Below are positions 35,574-47,248 of a stretch of DNA of 64,000 nucleotides, in pieces. The notes below the pieces were generated by a model that was not told the DNA's origin, did no database searches, and saw only the letters and a list, made by a program, of their open reading frames with translations. Origin of the DNA: Larix kaempferi (Eukaryota; Streptophyta; Pinopsida; Pinales; Pinaceae); the NCBI GenBank assembly GCA_027924585.1, contig BSBM01000372.1:13071501-13135500 (forward strand), given 5' to 3'. Each line of letters starts with the position of its first letter. Position 1 is the first letter of the stretch. A program made the translations under genes and the position numbers.

Positions 35574-38500
35574 CTACAGTCAGCCCTTACCCTCAGGTAC
35601 ACAATTTCTGAGTATTCCTCTGTTGAATTACCTGCTTTCACCATATTTACCACTGTAAAAACCTTAGATTCCTCCGAAGACCTGATTTCTGACCGTTTCT
35701 GGGATGTATATGACCCAATTTCAAAACCCTTTGATATCATTACCAGTCACAATCACCTCAGTACTGCTTCCCTTGACAATTTTGAGTTCCATACCAAATT
35801 GTACAATACTTTGATCCCTTCTACATTGCATCCTTTACCTAGTTGCCCGGAATTTGTATCCTTATGTGCTGAACATTTTTCAACCTTAGAGGGAGTAATT
35901 ATGAATTACCAGGGTGACCGAATTATCTGCAAAGTAGACCCTCAAACCCTTAGGGAAACCCTGAAATATTCTGCTGATTTCGTTTCAACTTCTATCTCTT
36001 TTAATGAAGCTGAAATATCCCAGATTTACAAGAAAGTTTCTAGTGAGGATAAAGAACGAATGTATCAGAAGGTTTTGTTGAAACCAGTGGAGAACCTGTC
36101 TGTTCCTTTTTCATCTAAACTTTGTTTACCAGTTATTGTTGTTGCTGTAACCCTATTAAGTCAAATTTTAGGGTCAGACACTAGTTCGGAGGTAACTGAA
36201 GCAATGTTAGGAATTTTCCTATACCTAGATAGACATGGAACAACACCCCTTAGGTTTGATGAATATTTTGCCAAAGAAATGTGTTTTCAGTTGTCCAATT
36301 TCTCCAAAATCTATCATTTCAGGTATCAGGCATACTTATATGCTTTGATAATTCATGCTGAGTTAGGATCACTAGCCATTACAGACTCAGAAACCTTCAA
36401 GAAATGGCCTCCTTCTTCACCATTTTACCATGCCTGGTCTTATGCCAAATTCATGGATTTGATCGTACTTAATCTGTTCAGAGTGTTTAATCCAGAGATC
36501 AGCAGAATTTCAAATGACTTGAAAGAAATCCTAAACCCTGATTTGATTGGAGATTGGTTCCTGGCAAAAAACTTCTCCCTTGTCAGAGTCTTTGGATTCA
36601 CTGGATCATCATATGTGTTGCCTATATTTTTAACTACCAGTGTATTTGCTTTAGAGGTAATGAGGCAAAGGATCTCTGCAGATAAAGAACATTTCACTGC
36701 CCCATCATTGAAAAGGAGTTCATGGATAAAATATCCTATGACTGTGGGAAATTTCATTTTAAAGAAGGAAGCAGCATTGCCCATTATTGAAGAAGTTCTG
36801 AAGCAGCTTGATTTCCCTCAAGTACCACCTGTAAAATATGACCCTAAACATGTTATTTCACAAAGGAGACAGGAGTATGGAAGAGGTATATTTCAGCACA
36901 GTCAGGCTGAAACTTGGATGGGAGAGGCCAATTCTCTTATATATGATCAGATATGGATCAGTGAGCCTTTAAAGGAGATTGTAGAGGCTAGAGATCATAT
37001 AGATTTTTCACAGTCAAATACTGCACAGGGAAAAGTGGAGCAGATATCTACCAAGAAAAGGTCAGAACCAGAGGCCACAGAGATGGATACAAAGGAACCT
37101 GAGACATCTAAAAAGTAGAAAACTGCCATGGATACAGAGATCATTGATGTTGATATGATAAGGGAGCTAGTTATCACCCCTACTATTATTCAAGAAGAAG
37201 TATCACAGACCAGAGTTGAAAATACTACTGCAAACCTTGAAGAAAGCAGTAAACTACCCCCTGTACCGGTCCTGCAATACAAGAAATATAGCTATGCTGC
37301 AGCTGCTGAAGGTCTATTTCAAAACAAGCAGAGTCTCCTCAAACATTACATTGATCAGATAAATGAGTCTGTGATGCAAGAGTAAAAACAATTGAATGAA
37401 CTCAAAGAAAAATCTGATATGAAGACAACATTGATGACAGTGAGGGATTCAACAACTGGATCTTTAAGTTTGGCTATCACTGATGATGAAAAGGCTTCTG
37501 AGATTCGTTTAGAAATGGATCAATTACCAGCTCCTGACAAGATTTGGTTCCACAAACAAGCCAGTGAAGTCCTTTATGTTGACTTGACTAGGGAGACCTT
37601 GGCACATAAGAATGCAGTGCAGAAAATAGAAAAATTGGAAGCTCACCTGAAGCAGGAGAAAGCTGCAAACAAAGCATGGTCTACACAGGTGGCTTATTTA
37701 CAAACTGAGCTGGCTTCATATAAAGAGTTGCCACCTGCACAAGGGGCAGAAACCCAGCCAACAGTCAAAGTCAAAACTGTTAAGACAGTTAGAAGGAGGG
37801 GTAAAGCTGTAAATGTTAATGTTGATACTACACCTTCACCTAATTTGGTTAAGTTGCATGAAGAGATAGCTGGTTTGAATGCAAAGGTTGTGGAAGATAA
37901 TGCCAAAATTCTAGTCCTTCAGGAGCAGAAAGAGGCATTGGAGAAAGAGAAAGGTAAATTGCTTCAAGAAATTGAATAATTGAAGTCAAACAGGGGAACT
38001 AGTCCTTTGTCACCAATTGACCAGATCATACATGACATTGCAGATATGTCTGTACATGAAGCTGAAATTGAGAATTTCAAGGAGAAGGTTTCAGACTTAG
38101 AGGACACAATTTATGAACTTAAACTGCAGATTGAAGAGATTAAAGCTCAGGATCCTAGAGAGCAGGAAATCATCAAGCTCAAAGAAGAAAATGATAAACT
38201 GAAAGATAAGATTTATAAGTTGAAAGAGAAAACCAAGGGAGTTCTGCCACTGGAAGGTGCAAAGCATTTGCTTTGGGATGAATTGATAGCAGATATCAAT
38301 GCTTTCAGGCCTCAATTGATGATTGTGGAGGAGCATGAGAAGGCATTGGGAGTGGCATCCAACAAATGTAAATTAGCTAAGGAAAAGTTAATTAACAGAA
38401 CTCAAGAGGTATCTCAAAACGCAATTATTTTCCTCAGTAAAGCTCCTGCTTCTGAGTTACAGGTGAGTAACAGAACTGTTATGTTAGTAGATGCCAGGAG

Positions 38501-40230
38501 GGTGTTGCAGAAATATACTCTTTTGAATTCAGTCAGAGGAAAGATGTCCCAGATTAAAAAGCAAGTGCAGGAGTTCAAGTAAGCCTTTTTACCATTGATT
38601 GGTTATGGTTTACCATCCTTTTGGGATGATGAGAATATGCTAATAGCATGGCTTGAATATAAAGAAATGTTGATTAAAGCCAGATCAGACCATGGCAAAT
38701 TTAATGATATGGTAAAAGGACTTAAAGGCATGGTGGTAGTAAGCAAAATGAGGCAGGACTTCGAACTTCCATTACTTTTCAGGGAGGTTAAATCTAAATT
38801 GTCTGTCTTTACAGAAGGTCTTTTAATAGAGCTTGATGTGCTGATGGAAGAATTATCTGATGCTTCTGTTCCAAAGGATGATGCTTGGAATGAAGTATTC
38901 AGGGTGGAAGCACGAGTTCTTATACCAATTTCAAGTCCAGGAAGTGCATGTTAGATGTCCGTGAAGCATAAGTAAGTCAAGGTTGTCAGATATTTGATAT
39001 TGTTGCTAAGAACTATAAAGTTTAGATCCTGCAGAAGAAGTTTTAGGGAGTCCATGATGCTAGCTTGCTGTCTGTAGTTACTATAGTAAGCAACAGTCAC
39101 ACAGATACTTTATTTACAGTTGTTTTGGAAACATTCAGAGGAAGATGACAAGTTAATCAAGCGAGCCTGAAATCAAGCGAGCCTATTCAGACAGTATGCG
39201 CCTTTGAAGGCTAAAATTATCAGAAAACATCAATGATATCTCTTTCCATCCTGGAAATGAATAGGATATTGTTGATCCTAAAAGGATTATCGACCTCATA
39301 AATATTCATATAGCTGTCATTTCTATTTTTAGAGTTGGTTATGTAATAAATGGTCACTATGCCATCTGTTTTAGAAGATAGGATTTAAGCTATTTTGCTG
39401 GGACATGATCCCCACGTATGTAACTGTTTCCTAGTTTTTTGCATCTCTCCTTTGAATAGATTAAGTAAAAATAGACCCTACTTCGATAGGGAGAGGGTTG
39501 GTCTTTGGTCGAAGAAATTCATATTGTAAAGAAGAAAAGACTCGTGTATCTGGGATTTTGTGAACTTCAATGAAAGAACAGACATACAGGTTTTCTCATG
39601 TTTAAGATTCCTTCCATGTTTTGTTGCAGAATGTCTTCTATGTGAAATTCATTCATCTGTGTTATTTCCTCTTATTTACTGTTAATTTAAATCTTTGGAA
39701 TTCATGTTTCCATGCTCCACAGTATTTACAGTAAATACCATTGAAAGATAAACTATAATAGAATTCATCGTTGGTGTTCTGGTGCTCTATTATAATTTAC
39801 TTTTCCCTGTCTTTCATAAGTCTTTCCTGTTTATTTAAGGAATTCATAGTCACATGCTCCTGAAAATAAACAATCACTTCTCTACCTTCTGCTATCACCT
39901 TTAAAGTTTAATGATCTGTGCCAAATGCATGCAAAAGGCCTTAAACCTCTGTGACCTGATTTACTCTTTCATTTGATTTAAGCCTCAATCCTTGACTCCA
40001 TTGCCCAATGTTCTTTACTCTTGAACTTTCCCAACACCTTGATCACCATTGAAAACACTTGTTACCTTGAGAATTTGGCCTTGTTTCTCCTATTCCTTGA
40101 TACATTTATCATACAGTGACAAAGAGAGAGCCCTCTCTGGTTGGCTGAGTCAGATAGTCATCCTAAAGATTGGTTGTAGGTTACCTTTGGGTTTCTTGAA
40201 CACAGCCTCAAGAAATTACGGAGTGATAAC
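34772..40230 (+). repeat. 21-bp direct repeat pair flanking ORF region A
   Basis: The stretch aagaaatta(t/c)ggagtga followed by taac is present at 34772-34792 and 40210-40230 with one mismatch. The pair encloses the leader, the long ORF at 35574-38954 and its 3' sequence. It may be a target duplication of an inserted element or two copies of a short coding motif (RNYGVIT in both). Neither reading is proven. Confidence 0.35.
35574..38954 (+). pseudogene. long ORF A, unrecognised family with coiled-coil C-terminus
   Basis: One frame stays open from just after TAA at 35571 to 38954, apart from four stops (37116, 37383, 37977, 38580) before the terminal TAG. All pieces are in the same frame, so this is one decayed gene of about 1125 codons. 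Residues 1-400 form a globular, aromatic-rich region (LSQILGSDTSSEVTEAMLG, YALIIHAELGSL, GDWFLAKNFSLVRVFGF). Residues 430-1050 are Lys/Glu-rich with long heptad-like helices (KEKVSDLEDTIYELKLQIEE). It starts without ATG (first in-frame ATG 35901), and 'ctacag' just before is a possible splice acceptor. It seems distantly related to the ORF at 52731-54677. It may be a lineage-specific gene family or the gag-like protein of an undescribed element. No function is assigned. Confidence 0.6.
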
Positions 40231-41739
40231 AACACCCATGAATTTGAGAAGAGGAAGGGGGGGGCATCTCATTTCAATCCCTTTAAACTTTGTGGGACAA
40301 ATGAAGAATGATGTTCAAACAAACATGAAGAATAAGAAATTCTTACTTTGATCCCATTCCAATTGGATGTCCAGATGGTATAATCCCAATTGCAAACATG
40401 AGAAGCTGTTGGAACTTCTCTCAAATACCTTGAAAATACACTTTTGTTACAGCTATAACTAGGAGAATATCAACAGCAGAGGTCAGGAACAACAGAGTTC
40501 TACACGCATAGCAATTGCAAGAGGAAGCATACTACACATATAGTACACATGTCATCCATTCATACCAAGCCCTTACATACATAACTACATATGACAGAAT
40601 ATTCAAAAGCAGGTCTCAGCTATGCATAAGTCAGTGTTATGGGCAATTTCAATCAAAGCCACCACATATATTAAATTATTAATTTAAAAATAGGACAAAA
40701 TACAAGACTTATCGTATTGTATTTCTCGATCATCACAAGTCCTCACTGGGTTTGTTGACAACATGACCTTGTGCTGGTTAACATGATATTCTAGGGTCTT
40801 CTATACCCTGGGACAGATGAAATGGTTTAAAGAATGACAAATCACCATTATTGAGATTTGCAAGCTCCACCTTATGAACGTCTAATGACAACCCACTAAT
40901 CATATTAGCAAACCAATTCCAGATTATCAATGTGAGAACTACCATGAAATTTACCTTAGGAACTTCGTTAGTTGCAACACACTAAAACTATATAAAACCT
41001 CAATACCTCTGCTACAGGCCTGCTGTTCATCCACTGGCTTTCATCTATTTCTTGGGAATGATTTACTGAACCCTTCTTTTCTACTTCACATTGAAAAATC
41101 AATAGAAAACCTAAATTAAATTGAAGGATGGGTACCTCTTCATATTTGTGGATTTGGAGCCGGATGTAGAGTTTGCAAAAGATGTTGAGGTATTGATGCA
41201 CATAATGGATTCCAACGATCCTCATCCTAAGACTTTGAAGATCTTCCAAACCAGAAAACTCCAGCCCATCAAGATTCTCACTCTACAGTATAAAGAAAAT
41301 GCATGTCTATAGTTAGCTAGAAGAAAGAAACAATGTATCTGGTCATAAGAAAGAAACATTGTAATAATGCATGCATTTTACCTTATTGAGCTCCTCTTTG
41401 TTTCGAGAATAGTTTAATATTCTCTACTAAACAGGGCCAACCACGTGAAGGTGGAAGCTCATATGGCCCCTCCCCCCCCTCACATCACTCTCAATTCCCC
41501 ATACCCAATGCACGTGATTGGAAATAAATGATCTTTTGTGCGAACATCGTGAGTTTCTTGTCTTAAAGGAATTACGTGCATTCGATCATTAATTAGTTTA
41601 TAGCATTCATTAATTAACTCATTCATTCATTCGTACATAGAAAAAAATAAATAGTTGAAGACATTACTCCATAATATCAAAAATAATATCCGAGGACAAT
41701 GCATAAAAAAATAATGTAATAGTGTACTTATTACAATCA
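38955..41739. other. 3' flank of ORF A and CACTA interior
   Basis: 38955-39600 looks like a 3' untranslated region of ORF A. A frame around 40130-40440 has protein-like stretches but is broken. Segment 41381-41497 is repeated at 47132-47240. The minus-strand frame 40968-41249 is unrecognised. Confidence 0.4.
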
Positions 41740-44388
41740 CTACTTTTTTTGACGCTTTTTTCTCTCCACAAATTCTCTAAGTGTGACATCCTCTTCTACC
41801 AATTGTTTTTTGTTTCCTATGCCCTCTGTAGCTGCCTGTGATCGTGTTTGTCGACGGGTCGTGTGCTCACGACGTGTATGCGGCTGCTGTAAGGTGCCAG
41901 GATGTACTGGAAAAATGAAGAAATATGAATTACTTGATGTGTTTTTACTATTATAATCATTGTAAGTCCTTCATTAAGAAAAAAACATTAGAGCGGTGCT
42001 TTGTACCTGGCAACTCATGGGTGACATGAATTTCCTGCGTTTGATCTTCTGCTGCTGCCTCAAGTTGCACATGAAGACCCTCTGCATTAAAACATCAACA
42101 CTTACAACAATATAGTATTTGCAATTTAATATTTGAGACTTTAATCCATGCTATTTTTTTTTTAACACAAGAATATTTATTACCTGGATTTCGATCAACA
42201 TGAACTTCAATATCTCTTTCTCCTCCATCCTCTGCATTTTCTCTACTTTCGTTGTGTGGCTTAACACAAAGAGACTCAATATTTTATGTACTAGTTTATT
42301 AATGAATATAGAACACAATGAATCAATCTTAAATAGAATTTGTTTATTGTAGTTACTTGTTCGCAGGATGGATCACTGGAAGAATTTGCTTGGCTACCAC
42401 GGCTGCTTGTTCGATGTTCAACAACACCTGAAAACCCGTGTTGGTAGCCGATCCTCATGTCTTCCTCCGTTGGTAAATCGTGGAATCTTTGAGCCTGTAA
42501 TTTTCAATTAGATCATCATTGCTGTTGTTATATCATCATGAAAAAAATTTTAAATGCAATCTATAATTTCTATACAATAAAATAATTATTGATCATACTT
42601 ACGATTCGTGCTTGCAGGTTGGAATATCCACCAAGGCCAAGCTTGTGTTGCCCATGTTTTTCTATTCTTGCCTGGGTGGCCTTCGACGTATCTGGTAGCC
42701 TATAAAAGTATTTTTAAATACATTAGACATTGCAAAAAAATGGAAAATAAAGTGTAATAAACATATAATTGCATTGCTGAAAGTATTGCATACCTTCTAG
42801 CTGACTCGGGTACTGGCTTGCCCGCTATTTTCGCAGCTTTCTCCCTTGCATCATCCAGCAAGCCTTTCCACTCCGTTGTTGGAATCATCGGAGGGCGCTC
42901 ATACTTTGGATTATCTGCTAAGTTGTTCCGATATTGCTCCCGTACATAATGTAAATGTTGGCTATCTTTTTCGAGAACCTTTTTTTGGTTGAAGGTTTCG
43001 GCACCCAAAAACCCAACCAAGCGAGCAATAAGCTCATCTTTCAAAACTTTACTCTGCCGGTTCCACCATGTGCGGATAGTGGGCCCAAACAGCTCTAAAG
43101 ACCAATCATTAAGATGTTTATAAAAGACATCATTTCCTACAAAAACGAGTATGTGTTAATTAGTGTAAAAAGAATGATGCATAATTACATTCCAATAAAA
43201 TTATAATATATAGTTAAAACATTTTGTAAATAGTACCTGGAATCTTCTCCATCTTGTAGGGAATGAGATCTTCGTCCACCAAAAAAGTAGTCTCAAATGT
43301 TCCCGTGCTAGTGACACGGAAAGATCCAGGAAATGCTGGGACGACAGCATCAAAGTCATGCTCTTCTCCATGTACTGGCCCCTGATCCTCATCGGCACTC
43401 TCATGTTCCGTTTGGGGTGTCTCATTTTGTGTTTCCGACTGGACAGACGACAACGATACATGATCAGTGGCGAAGGGGGTGTCATGCTCAATGGTACCAG
43501 CATGCCTCTCACCGGGGAAAAAATATTCCTGTAGAAACAAATAATATTTTAGTTACTCATATACGAATAGGAAAAAAAATTGCATTTGGAATAGACTTAT
43601 AATGAAAGAGTTTGCAGCTTACATCCAAGCGCTTTACTTTAAGCAACACACGATCTATCTTTGCTTGAGTCTCATCCTGCGTCATTTGCGTATTCGATAT
43701 AAGCAGATTGACGACCTCCTGATTTAATTTTGTTTTTGCTTTTTGAACTGCATCCCGGATATTCTTTGAATTCTTGAGGTCAACATCATCAAGAATGTGC
43801 CCCAAATCCATATCCTTTGGATCCATCTATAGATAAGTATCATCCGACATAAAAATAGAAAACATTAATATCAATTTGAAATCATTAATATAATTAGATA
43901 GCATAAATATGTATAAATACAGTTTCTGAAATTCACAACGTGCTATATATCTGCTCATGACCCGATGAGTGTGGCGTGCTAACATCTGTCATGGGGCTCC
44001 TACCTCGACCCTCAGCCTACAAGCAAAATATTGGCCACGTTGATATCATAATTAAACAAATGTACTTTCTAAAGAAGCAGGTAAGTAAAAATGTGGTATA
44101 TATACCTGTTGCCTGTAGGGGGGTGTCGGCCTCCCAGGCTCCATTGGGGACTTGCCCCGATCAGCTGACTGCAACAAAGTAATTAAAAACATTAATTTCG
44201 CACTGAAACCAATACACGTGGAAAATCTTATTTAAAAACATATTTAAATACTGACCACGTTGATATCATAATTAAACAAATGTACTTTCTAAAGAAGCAG
44301 GTAAGTAAAAATGTGGTATATATACCTGTCGCCTGTAGGGGGGTGTCGGCCTCTCAGGCTCCATTAGGGACTTGCCCCGATCAGCTGA
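41740..44388 (-). CDS. CACTA TNP1-like gene (Transposase_24 / Ptta-En/Spm family)
   Basis: This minus-strand gene has several short exons joined by GT-AG-like junctions. In order: duplicated 63-bp exons (44326-44388 and 44106-44168; MEPGRPTPPYR), then AEGRGRSPMTDVSTPHSSG (about 44018) and the exon within 43623-43826 (MDPKDMDLGHILDDV). Next come 43239-43528 (SFRVTSTGTFETTFLVDED), 42793-43138, 42600-42705 (ATQARIEKHGQHKLGLGGYS) and terminal exons to TAG at 41740. The central WKGLLDDAREKAAKIAG and 'A.....HG....GPGG'-like motif match the plant CACTA ORF1 proteins. In En/Spm the corresponding protein binds subterminal repeats. Exon borders are by eye, and completeness of the 5' end is unproven. 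Confidence 0.72.
44106..44388 (-). repeat. 220-bp tandem duplication carrying a 63-bp exon twice
   Basis: Segments starting near 44035 and 44255 are nearly identical over about 200 bases. Each contains one 63-bp exon (44106-44168 and 44326-44388), with the acceptor TGCAG and donor GTATATA intact in both copies. Because the exon is 21 codons, inclusion of one or both copies keeps the frame. Confidence 0.8.
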
Positions 44389-44458
44389 CTGCAAAAAAGT
44401 AATTAGAAACATTAATTTCGAACTGAAACCAATACACGGGGAAAATCAGGGGCGGGGG

Positions 44459-46150
44459 GTGTTGAGATATCTTGGCTAATATTCACTTGTGGCCATGTGC
44501 CAAACCACTGGTGGATAATTGAGGCCCTTAATGGGTGGGCTTGTGGGTGGTTGTGGATTGTAATCATCTCATTCAATTGAATTATTCATCAGCCCAAGGG
44601 CATCCTATCTATTGCACACTCTCTTGAAGTCTTTATATGTGTTTATGGTATGCGATACATCTATCTTGTGTTTATCTTATTGGGATAGGGTATTTATTGA
44701 ATTAATCACAGATCCTCTATCTCATGATTTCTAACACAACTTTGCTGCACTAGTCACAAAGTCCTTAGAGATCATTTTGGAAGGATGTGATGGCATCGGT
44801 ATAGGGTGACATAAGTGATGCAGGAGCATAGGCTCATGAAAAAGAAGTCACCCATGACTTCATCAAGGTCAAGAGAATTCAAAGAGACCTAGGGTCTCAC
44901 ATTTGTGTAAATTGTTATTTTTGTGAAAAATTTGAATAATGGTCAAGGATTCTAGATCCTTTCCACTTGTAAAAGATAAGATAGGGTTTGTTAATTGTTA
45001 GTGAGTCAATGATGACTCGTAGGGGTCAGTTGAGGTTATTAAGGACTCTGTTCCTTAATCATAGGATCTGGAAACAGAAATCCATTGTAAATAAATGCAG
45101 TCTTTAGTATTTTGAATAGGTAGCTTAGCCTAGATGAAGGTTAGCTCACAGAGATCGAGAAGAGAGAGCAGGGTGTAGAGTGTGATTGATTACATACAGT
45201 GAAATGTAATAAAATGATGGAGAATCATTAAATTTCCTCTCTACTGTGTAAAATCTCAGTATATATGATTCATCTCATTTGTATATGTTGTGATATTTAT
45301 GTTATCATTGGTTGGATACATATGATTCATCAATTTCATCTGAAAGCATCGAGTTTAAGGAATAGTGAAATGAAGTGTGAATTATTGGAAACGTTACAGT
45401 GTATATCCTAGGGTAAAATATAGTCTATATATATGTTAACATTCTGTTCAGCCGTGTGGGATTTGATTAGCCTTCTATTTCGAGTATACATCTGATTCGT
45501 TAAGGGAAACAACGATTCCATGGAATATTGTAATGGTTTGTGAGTCATCATAATTGTCACAATGCAGAATCCCTAGCTCACATTTACAGTCTATAAGTGG
45601 CGCTCATATGTATAAAATTTGGGGATCAACGATCAAGAACAGAGCGGAGATTGATGAGCTAAGTAATGGATGGTTCTGATCACATAGGAGATTAACGATC
45701 AGGATGAGAGCGGAGTTGTGAAGTCAGAAATCAACGATCACGATCATAGCGGAAAGTGATGGTGCAAAGCTCGAGGCAAAGTGGAGTTTTCCGCTGAGAG
45801 ATACGTGTCGTGCATTGGGTGGAAGCGGAAAATGAAAAGAAGGTACAATTGGTACGATAAGTGATTTTCCGTTGGGGCTTAGGTCATGACGAATGGTCAT
45901 GTGGCGTTTAACCTTTGAGTGTAAAGTAAATTCCGTTGAGGGCTAAGCAAAAGGTAAAGTGTTTAATTCGCTAATAGAGAAGTCTTGCTCAATTTTGATA
46001 GAATTTCCAAGTATAGTGACAGTTATCTATTTTTAGTTCTGTGATAGAGTTAATTGGAAACTAAGAAAAACTAAGAGAAGAATGGTAAAGGACTGTATTA
46101 AGTGAAGATTCCAGTACAGAAAATTTGGGAATCAAGGGTCTGCTTAGGTA
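44459..46150 (+). mobile_element. LTR-like fragment plus leader (element C)
   Basis: TGTTGAGATATC at 44459 and ...CACATTTACA near 45589 could be LTR termini enclosing a 1.1-kb sequence with an 'aataaa' signal (45090). They are followed by 'taagtggcgctcatatg', a possible primer site. 45640-45940 then shares the 'ttttccgctgagag...ggtggaagcggaaaatg' leader with 35155-35225, upstream of ORF A. No coding frame follows and no 3' LTR or target duplication was found. A truncated member of the element family that carries ORF A is the best guess. Confidence 0.4.
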
Positions 46151-46309
46151 TTGCAGGTGGTGCCTACATCAATAAGCCAAGTTTCTAGTTGGAGGACTTG
46201 GACCGACTACAGAATGAACATTTATAGATGTAATGTCCCACACAGTGTGCATATCAGGCAAATGAAGTTATGGATGAGAATGTCACTTACTGAAGACATT
46301 TGGAATGGA

Positions 46310-46535
46310 ATGGTAGCTCCAAATCAAAATGGCTGAATGGACTGAGCTTCAAATCGAAATGGCTGAATCGACTGAGCTTCAAATCGAAATGGCGGACTGA
46401 GCTTCAAATCGAAATGGCGGGGCTGAATGGACTGAGCTTCAAATCGAAATGGCGGACTGAATCTTCTCCAAATCAAAATGGCGGACTGCTCCAAATCGAC
46501 GAAATGGTGAACTGCTCCAAACCGAAACGGCGGAC
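46310..46535 (+). repeat. short tandem repeat (26-33-bp units)
   Basis: Units of 'gcttcaaatcgaaatggcgg' with 'actga' spacers recur six to eight times in variants (46318-46530). The open frames across it on both strands are repeats of the same peptide and are not considered genes. Confidence 0.75.
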
Positions 46536-46839
46536 TGCTCCTGCTACCTACTTTGCTTCTTAAACCCCTACCCAAGCTCTAGCCACCTCTATTCTACCTA
46601 TTAAAGCTCAACATATTGCATCACATCTGGTACTGCTTATGCGTAAACAAGGGAGGAAAAGGAACGAATGCTGCGTGGGTTTAAAACCTATAGCTCTGCT
46701 ACTGTCCGCACGGGACTGTTTAAACCCTATAGCTCTGCTACTGTTGGTGTGGGTTTAAAAACTTTTATGTTTTAAAATATGTAAAAGAGTAGAATTTTGG
46801 CGGGTAGCATATGGTTGTAACCATAATTTAAAAACAACA
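46536..46839. other. spacer with duplicated phrase
   Basis: 'ctatagctctgctactg' occurs at about 46687 and again at 46729. Nothing else is recognised. Confidence 0.4.
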
Positions 46840-46945
46840 TTTGTTATGCCAAAATGGATAAGGCAGACGAGTCGAACCCGTGACCTATCCTCCCACTAAG
46901 TCTTATCCGCATGATACTAGCCAATAAATCCGGGAGCTCGGCCTT
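46840..46945 (-). repeat. tRNA-like SINE head
   Basis: On the minus strand the sequence reads through TTGGCTAGTATCATGCGG (A-box-like) and, about 40 bases on, GGTTCGACTCG (B-box-like). It resembles a tRNA gene body in spacing but cannot form a convincing acceptor stem and has no CCA-adjacent end. I call it a SINE head or tRNA relic. It differs in sequence from the SINE trimer at 23855-24307. Confidence 0.5.
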
Positions 46946-47028
46946 GTTTAAAACTCTGAACATTGTTATTTTGTTTAGAACTCTGAACATTAATGCTATT
47001 TCATGTATTTAAGCAAACTAGTAAAAGC

Positions 47029-47240
47029 ATTACTCTACAATATTATACTTTACCTGCCTTCCAGCTCTTAGATCATGTCTAATAACAAACGACCAACCCT
47101 GTTTACCAGGAACTTCTGAGTATAAAAATACCTTAACGAGCTTCTCTTTGTTTCAAGAATATCTTAATATTCTCTACTCAACAGGGACAACCACGTGAAG
47201 GTGGAAGCTCATCTGCCCCCCCCCCCCTCACATCACTTGG
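47029..47240 (-). repeat. chimeric duplication of TNP2 exon and downstream sequence
   Basis: 47029-47131 repeats 47542-47636, the last TNP2 exon, with about 10% difference. It continues directly into 47132-47240, which repeats 41381-41497 beyond the TNP1 gene. The two halves therefore come from different source places inside the same CACTA element. Confidence 0.75.
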
Positions 47241-47248
47241 AATGATGT

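Noticed and set aside
40049-40440. Neprosin-like coding fragment (CPDGIIPI)
   Set aside because: Only one short motif fits and the frame is broken; too weak to call.
46324-46575. Repetitive 83-codon minus-strand ORF (FRFEAQSIQP)
   Set aside because: Direct translation of a short tandem DNA repeat.
46840-46945. Functional tRNA gene
   Set aside because: Box-like motifs are present, but a full cloverleaf with a paired acceptor stem cannot be drawn.
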